64,000 nt of DNA. Origin: Solenopsis invicta (lineage: Eukaryota > Arthropoda > Insecta > Hymenoptera > Formicidae). The notes under the pieces are model-generated. The model saw only the letters and a program-made list of their open reading frames with translations, had not been told where the DNA came from and searched no databases. The stretch is taken from assembly GCF_016802725.1 (NCBI RefSeq), contig NC_052665.1:744001-808000 (forward strand). Direction: 5' to 3'. Below, one piece after another: positions 46,366 to 57,017 of the stretch. Positions within the stretch are counted from its first letter, which is position 1. The number at the start of each line of letters is the position of its first letter. The translations under genes were made by a program, and so were the position numbers.

Positions 46366-46595
46366 CAAGGTCCGTGGATTGGCGTTGGAGGGGAAGGAAG
46401 GTCGTTGCATCCACTTCAACGATGTGGAACGAAAATGGCGGCGGCCATACTTTTACTGCACACTCGCTCACTCACACAACTAATAGCTGTAGTACCTTAC
46501 TATCTACGTACATACACTAACACTGACTCGCTGTCTCGAAAATGGCGGCTATGCAACGACCTTCCTTCCCCTCCAACGCCAATCCACGGACCTTG
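46366..46595. mobile_element. hAT-type MITE, 230 bp, ends CAAGGTCCGTGG
   Basis: Perfect inverted ends of about 45 bp beginning CAAGGTCCGTGGATTGGCG. Perfect 8-bp target duplication GAATAACC at 46358-46365 and 46596-46603. It lies 171 bp before the start codon of the TBP-like gene. The frame 46405-46653 is a by-product. Confidence 0.92.
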
Positions 46596-46766
46596 GAATA
46601 ACCTACTGATGGTTAAAATCTGTAATGACCACACGGATATTCGTATCGTATAATGGAAACTGCATCATACGTTGTGTTATTGTGAGGTTAGGGTTAGACG
46701 ATCATGTGCGATCATGTGCAGTTCCATGCAGGTTTAACACTTGTTTGACACCGGTATTTTTGCAAA

Positions 46767-47061
46767 ATGACGCAAATTACGCAGGAAGATAACGAATTAA
46801 AGAGATTACTTAATAATCCAGCCAAAAATGCGAGCGAGGATGGATCCATGGCTCCACCGTTATCGGTAGGTTATAAAAATATGTTGGACTTTACGTGCGC
46901 TAGGCTTTCTAAAATTTCATTTATGTAGACCAACGTGCCGAGACCAAGCACATCGCAAAATGTCAATCCGCAATCGACGATGCTTCCGATAACACCAGCT
47001 AATAGTACAAAAGAAGTCCTGGAGCCTTGTCTACAGTAAGTTTTGGGTCATTTACTTACGT

Positions 47062-47116
<55 letters not shown>

Positions 47117-47873
47117 GTCTACTTAATATTTCGCTATTGTTATGTTGGATGTATATCCTTCATTGTATTATTTTTACAGAAATGTAGTCTCTACAGTTAA
47201 TTTACAAACAGAATTGAAACTCATGTACATTAATGTAAGAACTAGGAATTCTGAATACAATCCAGCGAGATTTACTGGATTGATAATGAGGATACAAAAT
47301 CCTAGAGCGACTGCGCTGATCTTCCGCTCTGGCAAATTAGTATGTACTGGTGCGAGAAGCGAAGAAGATTCACTTTTGGCAGCAAAAAAGTTTGCCAGAA
47401 TAATTCAGAAACTAGGATTCCCTGTAAGCAATGTCTTTCACCTAGATACAAGTTTCAAGTTCTCAAATAATATACAGTGCTTTCATTTTCTTTGTAGGTG
47501 AAATTTACTTGCTTTAAAATACAGAACATAGTTGCAACATGTGATTTGAAATTTCCAATTAAATTGGACAATCTAAATCAAATGCATGGTCAGTTTTCTA
47601 GTTATGAGCCAGAATTGTATCCTGGTCTGACATATAGAATGGTATTGCCTAGGGTTGTGTTATTAATATTTGTGAATGGTAAAGTTGTGTTAACAGGTAT
47701 GTTTTTGTGTTGCAGAACGTAATACTTTTGCAGATGTTACAATAAGCAGATATTCTATAAATAATAATTGAATTGTGCTTACTTGATCATTTTTAGGAGC
47801 AAAAAATAGGACTGAATTACAAGATGCGTTAAATAATATATACCCGATATTAAAGAGTTTCAGAAAGCAATAA
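46767..47873 (+). CDS. TATA-binding-protein paralogue, TRF1-like
   Basis: Five exons, 46767-46865, 46929-47035, 47180-47423, 47498-47696 and 47797-47873, join to 241 residues. A short Asn/Ser/Pro-rich N-terminus (about 69 residues, no poly-Gln) precedes the two-repeat saddle domain. Repeat 1 (about 70-150) has NVVSTVNL, MRIQNPRATALIFRSGK and CTGARSEEDS. Repeat 2 (about 151-241) has QNIVATCDLKFPI, HGQFSSYEPELYPGL, LLIFVNGKVVLTGA and ILKSFRKQ. The Phe in ALIF and LLIF that help kink DNA are kept. The core differs from canonical TBP at many positions that are otherwise nearly invariant in animals, so I read it as a paralogue. IFRSGK, CTGAR and FVNGKVV resemble insect TRF1. Canonical TBP itself is the alternative. 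Confidence 0.85.
47069..47112. repeat. (TA)n microsatellite
   Basis: About 22 TA units in intron 2 of the TBP-like gene. Confidence 0.95.
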
Positions 47874-49486
47874 TATTATTTGTTCACACAATATCACAAA
47901 TAAAATGAGCAAGGCATGTAAATATAAAAATCATTGGCGTGATAGAAAGGTTTGTTACTATAGTAACTAATAATCTTGTACCTTTTTATAAAACAAGTAA
48001 AAGTTGTATCATATAGCGAATTTGGTTGAACGCATTAGTTTGCACTGGTGCACATTAAAACCATCGTACACCAATTGACGAACGATATTAATATAAATAT
48101 ATAAACAGATTAAATTGTGAAATAATCGATATTTTACAATTTTATTTGGTAAAATATATATTTTATTGTTCAAGATACTTATATTTTATTTTTAAATGAG
48201 ATTAAATCACTTTACACCAGCTTTAATATGCACCAGTACGTACTAGTGCAGCCGAATTAGCTATTTATTTTTGTATATCTATCGTGACGTTAGCATAATT
48301 GAAATATTAATATTTTATATATTAAATTTATAATTTTATATTAATATGCCACCTATCATTATAATTTATGTTAAAAAATATTAATTTGTACGTATATAAA
48401 AATTATATATAAGTTTCTTTGTATCTCATTTATAGTAATTATAATTAAATGATTATGATTTTGAAAATTATGTATACTTTTATTTTTTGTTAAAGTTTAT
48501 ATTTCACAGATTTTGCATAATGAAAATAAATATTTTTTATATACTATATATTAAAATAAAATATAATTGACAAACACAATTATATACGTAGCGTATACAA
48601 TTTATATAACATTTTACTATATCAGAATTATTTTAAATGTACATACAATACATCGAAGTCGACATCTATGATAGATTTCTCTTTAATTTTATGAAAAATT
48701 TGAATGTATATCCGGATATGTAAAGTTTAATGGAGTGTTCAATCGCAATCGAAAACAGAGAGTGTTCTGTAAATATTGCGAAATATACAGAATTTTGCAA
48801 ACTTTAAGAAACACTCATTTCTCTGGATCGAAAAAATATTAATATGTACGAAAATTGTTCTATAAATTGAATAATCACAACTGTACACAGAAAAAATTTA
48901 GTATCAAATCAACAATTTTTGTTTCATATACAAGCAAGAATGTAAAATCTTCTTGAAAGAATTTATAATCTTAAACAGACATAATTTGCTTACATCAAAA
49001 CAATTTTTCTCTTCACATAAGCAAATTGTGTCTATTTAAGATTATAAATTTTTCGAAGAAGATTTATATTCTTGCTTATATATATGAAACAATGATTGTT
49101 GATTTGATATTAATTTTTTTTTTCTGTGTAGACATTTTATAATGTTAAAACATACACGTATAATTATATGCATCTGATAAAATCTCTATTAATAATTCTA
49201 TGAAAAAAAATATATATACTTTAATATACCCGCTGATAAACAGCCATGGTCCGTTTAAGAACTTTGTCCGTGCATCATCAGACTTGGAAACGTTACGACG
49301 TTTCTCAATGTTTGACGCTTTAACGCTGCGTAAATGCGTATGTTTTATTTAGTATTATTAGGCGGTGCCCAATTATGCATCTAATAGTCGATATCTGAAT
49401 AAAAGCCCTTTTTTTTTGTTTAAATTTGGAACTTTAATGCTTTCACGTTCGTTTCCAAATTTCTTCCCGAGATGTTTCTGCAGTCT
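47874..49486. other. Intergenic between TBP-like gene and 7B2
   Basis: Contains AATAAA at about 47900 after the TBP-like gene, AT-rich sequence, and the MITE at 48886-49128. No gene recognised. Confidence 0.5.
48886..49128. mobile_element. MITE, 243 bp, ends CACAGAAAAA, TA target
   Basis: Long arms match with scattered differences: AGTATCAAATCAACAATT, TTTCATATACAAGCAAGAAT and AATCTTAAACAGACATAATT are mirrored on the right. TA flanks both sides (48884-48885 and 49129-49130). Confidence 0.85.
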
Positions 49487-51065
49487 TTAATCAATCACGT
49501 GTATGCCTTTCTTTGCAGCTATCGGCAATTTTTCTCCTTGAAAGAACGGATTATCTTCCTAAAAGAGAGCATTATTTTAATTTCATTGATTTATACTGTT
49601 TAATGTTATTTATAAATTAAAATTTTCTTTTTTTTTACGACACATAGATTCTCGCAAGTTTGACTGTACAAGTGGTTTGATTGTTGAAAAAGTTATGTGC
49701 AACAATGTATTCCAATTACCTGAAATTGTTCGACAATTTGATTGAGGTCTGAATTCGACATATGCATATTCGACAAACTGTTACTATTTCCAGAATCGTT
49801 GGAGCATTCTAACATATGTTCCGTGTCACACATGCAATCCTGTGCGCTTTGATAGTCGCGACTAAACGCTGCTGTGTTTTCGAAATTGGTGAGGCAATTG
49901 TTTTCACCTATAAAAGTATAAATGAATTTTTAGTCATATATCTTAGAAATGTGCGTATGCGCGTGAAATTACTGTTACCTAAATTAAAGAAAAAGATTAT
50001 TTAATAAAAATGGAAAATATATTTCACATATTTTCGCGCATGGAATTCCTTCAAGGATTGTCTGAATATTGAAAAACATTAAAGCCAAAGAGAAATGCTT
50101 GGTACATAAGGAATAAGACACAGTTTGCGATTGAAAAATTACAACTTGCTCTCTATTGTCTTTCGATTAGATATTATCGAGTGAATTTGATTTACTTACT
50201 CGTGTATCCTATCGGACAGGGATTCGGAGGAGTGCAGTAAGCCGGTAAGGGATTTTCCGCTTTTTCGTCCTTGAGTCCTTTCAGACCAGATTGAATCCTA
50301 TGTCTGTCATAGCCGTTGTTGTTATTATTTTTATTATTATCGAACCGTTGGTGACCCCAGAGCGTACTGTGCTGCAGATACTCCTGATCTCGTATACTCG
50401 GGTTCGGGTTCAGCGTGTCCATACTATCGTAATCGGCCGGCAATTCCATGGGCAACTCCTTGGCTTTCTCCTCCTGATATTCCAAGTACGAATCGGACAC
50501 ACTCACGAATTCATTTCCTACCTGATCGATCAATTCTTGTAAAAAGTTGTCGGTCCATAAATCATCCTCCTGGGTACATCCGAATAATGGATTACATGCC
50601 TCTTTGGTGTCCTGCAAAAGAACGATGAATTAAAAAGAATAAACAGGAATTTATTTTGCGAATGTTATTAATATTCGGAATCGACGACTGTCTGAACTTT
50701 TTTCTACACATTTACATTTTTCATTTGTATTTTATTCGTTTTAATTTTTATGAGAGATATAAATCTACAAAAATCTTTTTAAAAAATTAGTTGCATTTTT
50801 TTTAATTTGGCGTCTGAATATGCTAATATTAGGATTCGAAGGAGAAAAAGACAACTTTCGAATCAATTCCCGATGTCGAAGATTAAATATTCTATCTCGC
50901 AGAAACAAATTCCTCTCGATTCATTTTAATTCATCTACTTTTTGCACATGTAGAGTTGTTGATTATTATAATTACCTTTATTAGAGGCAAATAAATGTTC
51001 GCCCGCGCAGCAACGGCAATCATGAGAAGTACGATACAGTAGAGCATGATAAGCAATGTGTGCAT
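49487..51065 (-). CDS. Neuroendocrine protein 7B2 (secretogranin V), chaperone of prohormone convertase 2
   Basis: Coding exons on the minus strand are 51065-50976, 50611-50200, 49907-49720 and 49558-49487, giving 253 residues. 7B2 binds proPC2 in the secretory pathway, assists its maturation, and its C-terminal peptide inhibits the enzyme. The first exon encodes a signal peptide (MHTLLIMLYCIVLLMIAVAA). The middle has the conserved Pro-rich motif PPNPCPIGYT, followed by CLTNFENTAAFSRDYQ, the counterpart of the NTAEFSREFQ region of vertebrate 7B2. The end has NPFFQGEKLPIAAKKGIHVI, matching the NPYLQG to VAKKS part of the inhibitory peptide, including the KK pair at 246-247. An Asn-rich linker is at 50270-50350. 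I see no tetrabasic furin site before the C-terminal peptide. Confidence 0.93.
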
Positions 51066-52118
51066 CTGCAAAATAATACAAAAGATTCTTTTTTAATACA
51101 CGCAATTTGTTATTTGCTCTTTCGCAACAGCTGTCCAATAAACAAAATGTTAGTAATCATTTGCCCATATATAGATTCACACAAAAATATTGGAATTTTA
51201 AAAGAGGTGAAACATCCAAACAAAAGATCTTGGGGTCAGAGATTCGTATAGGTCGAGTCGTAGCAGGTGATCGAAACATTTTATCAAGTTTGAGTATTCG
51301 TACATCTGTGCTGCTTCACCTCTATCAAGCGACACATTCAAGCAGCCTGTCGTGCTCTCGAAAATATTTGATAACTTTTTTATTTTTTCTCAAATTAAGT
51401 TAAAATTTTAGAGATATATTCTTCAAGCGTTAAACTTTCGAATAAAATTAAACAAAATTTTCTATTATACCACGTTATACCTATTACATCTCCTTTAAAA
51501 TTGTATGTATTGCCTTGTGATGTACAAAAATCCAATCGAAGAAACATATGCAATTTTTGAATAATTTATAAGTGCTCTACTATAATAACAATTCGCAGCA
51601 TCGGTATTGTTCGAAAGACGAGGGTAGTTGTTGCAACTGCTCGAAGCATATTATTAACTGCACAAACGCATGTTAAAGGTAACTTTATCTTTTGCATCAT
51701 CTGCACACTGCAGATTCTTCCTTTATTCGCATTAAGCTCGTGTTCCGATAGCAAGATTTGATAACAGTTTCAGCGGATTGTGCTAGCAGAGAAATCTACC
51801 GGCATTTGCCAATAATTATTTAAATAATATAATCTATTTAAATAAATAGGAAATGGCACAAATTTTGACAGTAGATTTCTATTAATATTCTATTGACAAA
51901 ATTTATTTTTCACAGATTTAGCTATTCAGAATAGCGCGCGGTTTTACTTGATAATCCCCTAATATGTTTATTAACATCTTTTATAAAAGAAAAGAGTTTA
52001 ATAATATTTATACACTGTTTCAATTGTTACTTTATGCGTTATAACAATGACGTTTCCAATTTAACGATAAATCAAAAAAATTCTCATCAAAATTTTCGCA
52101 ATTTAGTTTTTCTTGGAG

Positions 52119-52122
52119 TGTA

Positions 52123-52168
<46 letters not shown>

Positions 52169-52172
52169 TGTG
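52119..52172. repeat. (GT)n microsatellite
   Basis: About 25 GT units with a TATG interruption, in the first intron of 7B2. Confidence 0.95.
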
Positions 52173-52247
52173 AAACGTTTAATTATTAAGTTATGTTTAA
52201 ACTGGAAGTTACATTTCAATTATTTGCGAGCCCAACACATTACTCAC

Positions 52248-52450
52248 CATAATTGGCGAAAACTGGAAAGAACTTGACTGTATGAGCCGGATGTCCTCGA
52301 AGAGAGGTGCCGCACACTAATTTTCGCCACGCACCCGCTTTTCTTCTCCTCGTCGTCGACAGTCGCGTTCGCTATCGCGACGAGCGCCGTTCGTGGTTCC
52401 AACCAGTACCAGAGTATTGATTTACCTTTTTTCCATCGTTTTCCCCTCAT
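52248..52450 (-). other. Probable 5' exon and promoter region of 7B2
   Basis: On the minus strand ATG precedes a GTGAGT donor exactly at 52248/52247. Joining it to the acceptor before 51065 would place ATG directly in frame ahead of the first coding ATG. The region is richer in GC than its surroundings. The extent to 52450 is approximate. Confidence 0.5.
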
Positions 52451-55400
52451 TTAGTATCCCGTCCCGACAACATGCCCATTCGCCCACCAACTCGATCCTT
52501 GCCAACCCACATTCGTAAAATCGAGCTATTACTAAAGGTCATTCGACGAAGCTGCCATATAACTAATATGTGGTCGCGAATGGGGAATATTTTCGGTACA
52601 TAAATAGACGTAGAATACCGATGACGAAAATCAATGTTTTCAACTATATCGAAACATATTGCATTAAATTTTACTCGTCAAAAAATGAGTAGGAAGAAAT
52701 TGAACGCAATTTCGTAAACTTAAACCTTTAATATCAATTATTAATCAGTTGATCGTACAGTCGTTAACATCCGCAATTGTTTCAAAATATCTAAAATTGT
52801 TGTTTAATAATGCAACTTGTGTGAATAGACATCTGAATGAAATTTATTTTTACGTATATTTTAACATATGTATGTCTTAATGAAAGACAGAGCTGTATAA
52901 TATGATAATAATTAAAGCATGCATTTGTTTCATTTGACAGCTTGATTCGAACTATAAAATTGCGATAACAATATTTCCGAAAATAAATTTAAAAAGTATA
53001 AAGATTGTTCAATAGATATGCTAATTGCATTAACTACTTCTTTTATTAGTACTATTTGACATTAGTATGGTTTGAATTTGTACGCGTTTTAAACGTGCAT
53101 TTAATTTCGCGATTTATACAATGATCTTCTTCCATGAGAATTTTTCTTAATGCTTAAAATTATTCGATTATTTTAGTTGTGGTTGCCTGCAAATGTGATT
53201 TATGTGCAAGACACGTCGTTCAGATAACGATATTAAAGCCATCTTGTATACACCTAAATCCTGTGGAGAAGCTGTAAAGTATCTGAAACGAGATCATTTT
53301 GTTTCGCAAATACGTAATGCGAGTTAACATCGTAAGAATGTTATTTTTTTTGCAATGGCACTCTTCAAGAAGTGAATAGTTTTATTTCTCTAATTACATT
53401 ACACGCTTTTATTACGAGTATTAATGTAACATAATATTGCTACAAGTTAACAAATATATACAGTTTTTGTTTTTTTTTCTTTTTCAGATGATGACATATA
53501 TGTGATAAGAATATGTACAATTATGTAAAGAATGTAAAATTGACATTTTAATTAGTAAAATCAATGTTTAATTTAATAAAATAATAAATTATACAAAGTA
53601 AAAAATATTTTCTCAATTTATATATTATATATTACAGTACTAACATTTATATTAAATAATAATAAAAATAGAATAATACAATATGTAGAGTAGACAATAA
53701 ATTTCAGAAAATCTTACAAAATTTTAACAACTGGGGATTACTTGTTTTTTTTCCCCACCACTGTCTATTATTTTGTAACGCAAAAGTAATATCTTGCAAA
53801 ACTTTCCCGCAAAAGTGCATAAAATTGTGAGAATTAAAAATTCCGAATTTGATAAAAGCTTGGTAAAGAAGTATAGTGGCGGTTGTTTGCCAAGCCAGCA
53901 CTTTCATTAAGCATACCAGTTACAGGAGGGTTAAAATAGAAAGTGTAGTGGCGCAGGGATGAGAGATCAAAAGATTCTTCCCCCTTGTTACGGTCGCATA
54001 TAAACGTCCATTAGTTGTTGTCGCGCAATGCGTTCCAGCAACTCAATTTGCAGAATCAAATTCTCATTTCGCCTTCATCTCACCACATCAAGATTGATTA
54101 TATTTATCATGTTAATGACCTACAACATTTTAATCTGCTTTTTGTAACATTATTTTAGAATTTCAACACTATTTCTATTTCTTTAATGTACGTATAATCA
54201 ACCATAAATCGATGAATAATATTTACATATAAAGAAGAAAGATCAAGAACGCTATTAAATCTTTTTTTTTTAAATGTCTTATAATGAGAGTAAAAAAAGT
54301 CATCGATAAAAGTTTGCAGCTCATCTTGGAAATATACACGAGAATACACGAGACTATACGAGAGTTAATGTCAATTTTATTTATTTTTTGTTGTTTGAAA
54401 AAAATATATATAAATAAAGAAAGAACATTTCTCTTTTCTGTACAAAAAAAATGTGCAAATACTTTTTTAATCTATTAAAACAAACTTTACAATGTTTTCA
54501 TTTTCTGTATATTGGTTTAATAATTAAAAGCAAGATCAATCTTTTTCAATTCTTTCAAAATTTTAGGTAGTTAAATTATTTGTCATTAAATTGTTTTTTT
54601 TTAAGTTCATATAATATAATATTATTTATTAGTACGATAATGAGAGCAAATATATCGTAGCAATTCGTTCAACGGGATGTCCCAAGGGAAGGAGTATCAA
54701 AACATTCTTGAAGCTCGTGATTTTCCAGCGCAACATCCGGATTGTCTCGCAATCCCTGTTCGAATAAAAGTCCTCGTGTTCTAGTCGGTTTCCGATGCTG
54801 AAGATTCCTTTACGTAAACCGAATTACATCCACATTAAACAGCAGCCATTTCACGTAAACCGTTCGGATTCGAGAATGCTTATCCTTTTTTGATACTTTC
54901 TAACGCCATCAATTGCATCTTCTTTTTTTACGCATGACATAAAACGTTCTATACGCATCGCAAAATTGATAACGCAATCGAAAGCAGAATCACTGTGAAA
55001 AAAATTACGCTGACACTATATTTCATACTCAAATGTACGAGCGATCAATAAATAATGGAATCTGCTATTCGCATAGATTTGATGTTCTTTGGATACACGA
55101 AGTACTGCGCGATATTTATATTTCCGGATATTGCTTTATTTACTGCTGTAGGATAAAAATGTTACTTGCGATATAAACCGCGACAGCAAACTGATTTTAC
55201 GTGTCTCGAATAGGCGAATACAACATTATATTGTTGCTATACATTTATATTAATTTTTGAAACAATCGTGATCGGTACAATAGCTAGAAAAGTGAATCGT
55301 ACGAATCATTGTTACTTTAAGAAAAGAACCTATATTATGTAATTACAATCGCATAAAAAAATGTTTTACTCACGCCGTTAACTGTTAATGGAGTCGTACG

Positions 55401-55620
55401 TTCGTTAACTAATTAAGCTGATGTACAAAGATGTATCTTTAAACGATTGACTACTTAACTGTAATATATTTAATCGTGGATAAGACTATAATATTATTCT
55501 TTTTATATAAATAAATAAAAAAAATAGATAAATGAGTAAAAAGATGGTTTTGTAAATATCACATGAATAATTAAATATCGTTAATAACTAAGTGCTGTTA
55601 ACAAAATTGAATATATCAGT
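52451..55620. other. Intergenic, nothing recognised
   Basis: AT-rich spacer between divergent genes. Frames at 53704-53907, 54155-54349 and 54284-54478 show no family features. No inverted-repeat elements with clear target duplications were noticed. Confidence 0.4.
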
Positions 55621-56110
55621 GTTGCCAAGTGCCTTGGAAGAGATGAATGTTCCGGAACATCTCAGGATTCTTCTGTCTCGGGGCGATAGGGTGCTGCGTG
55701 CGTAGTCAACGTGGGGCTGTTACGCTGTGTCTCGGCGTCATAAGTATTGATCCACGTGGAGAGCCGCTACGTGAATGGGTTATGGCTGTCTCGTACTATT
55801 CCACAGAATTTCGTACAGTCCTCTCTTCGTTACACAAGTTCACCATCTCGCCTCGTGATCTCGATCTCCCACTTAGCCAAAAGCTTTTTGTATTTCGCCG
55901 TTCGTCATGGCACGATATTCACCCCCACGTGTTACGTCGCTGCGGTATCACGCATGACGCAAGTGCTATACTTATTTGTTATACTACTGATGTTGGTTTT
56001 CAGCCTGCGTGCGAAGGTAGAAATTATTTTTATTACACGCATTATGCGAAGGGTGTCGAAGAGTTTAATGTATGCGTGTCTTTTACAAAGAATATGAATT
56101 TTGTTTAGCT
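55621..56110 (+). other. GC-richer block with overlapping open frames, possible non-coding exon
   Basis: Base composition rises compared with its neighbours. A 153-codon frame at 55647-56108 and a 116-codon frame at 55747-56097 overlap. Neither begins or ends like a known domain. It could be an untranslated first exon or regulatory DNA of the gene at 57018, or a separate non-coding transcript. Confidence 0.3.
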
Positions 56111-56966
56111 GAAGATGAAGTATCTATATTTTTTTCTTGTCAAAAAAAACGTCCGCATCAAAAATGTAAATGACTCTGTAACTATCGCGTAAAAGGGAAA
56201 AAAGATTTTATAGCTTTAGGAGTTAACTTAATTTTGTTAAACTGTATATTCGAAGTATACGATATATTTCTATTGATTTTTCCCGCTTCTCGAGATAAGT
56301 CGGAAGGATTTCATATTTTCAATAATATCTTCATTTTCCAAAAATCAAACTTACTAATTTTCTCAGAGAATTACAATTTTTCTGTAACCTTTAAATGAAG
56401 TAATAATTTAACTCGATGTATTTTTGTGTAATCTATTTCTGTTCTTTATGCATCCCTCTGTTTTAAGGGTTTCACATACGTATATTGTCGCTCTTAATAG
56501 TTAGCGTATTAGCATATCTAGCGAGTCCTGCATTTTGGCATTGCGATGGTATGAGGTAATGAAGTTAAGTAGTTTAACTAGAAGCAGTACACAATAAATT
56601 GTCTCGTATAATTGCGTTGCCCGTAGCATCAGTATAATTGCGCATCTATGAGGTGAGCATCGTATTACATGGTATTAATATAAATATGAAGTACCTCGCT
56701 TATTATGCGAGAAAGAAACGTCAATCATATTTTCATGAATGTGAAACTGTGAATATAGGAAAGTATTTAATTGACTAATTTTGCGATTTAACCTTTACAT
56801 TAAACCCATCTTCAAGAGAAGAGTAGTGACGGTACATTTTTAGGTTGTATATACATACGTTGTTAAATATCAGGAATATCGGTTTAAAGAATGATATATT
56901 AATTATTTGACACGCAAAAATTATTATATAATTTTCAAATATATTTTAATCGTGTTTCTTTTTGTT

Positions 56967-56970
<4 letters not shown>

Positions 56971-57004
<34 letters not shown>
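56971..57004. repeat. (CT)n microsatellite
   Basis: About 17 CT units, ending 14 bp before the start codon of the gene at 57018. GA/CT tracts can bind GAGA-type factors, but that role is only possible here. Confidence 0.95.
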
Positions 57005-57009
<5 letters not shown>

Positions 57010-57017
57010 ATTTTATT

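Noticed and set aside
55647..56108. 153-codon frame as a gene
   Set aside because: It overlaps another long frame, has no recognisable domain and no clear splice context. Reported only as a GC-richer block.
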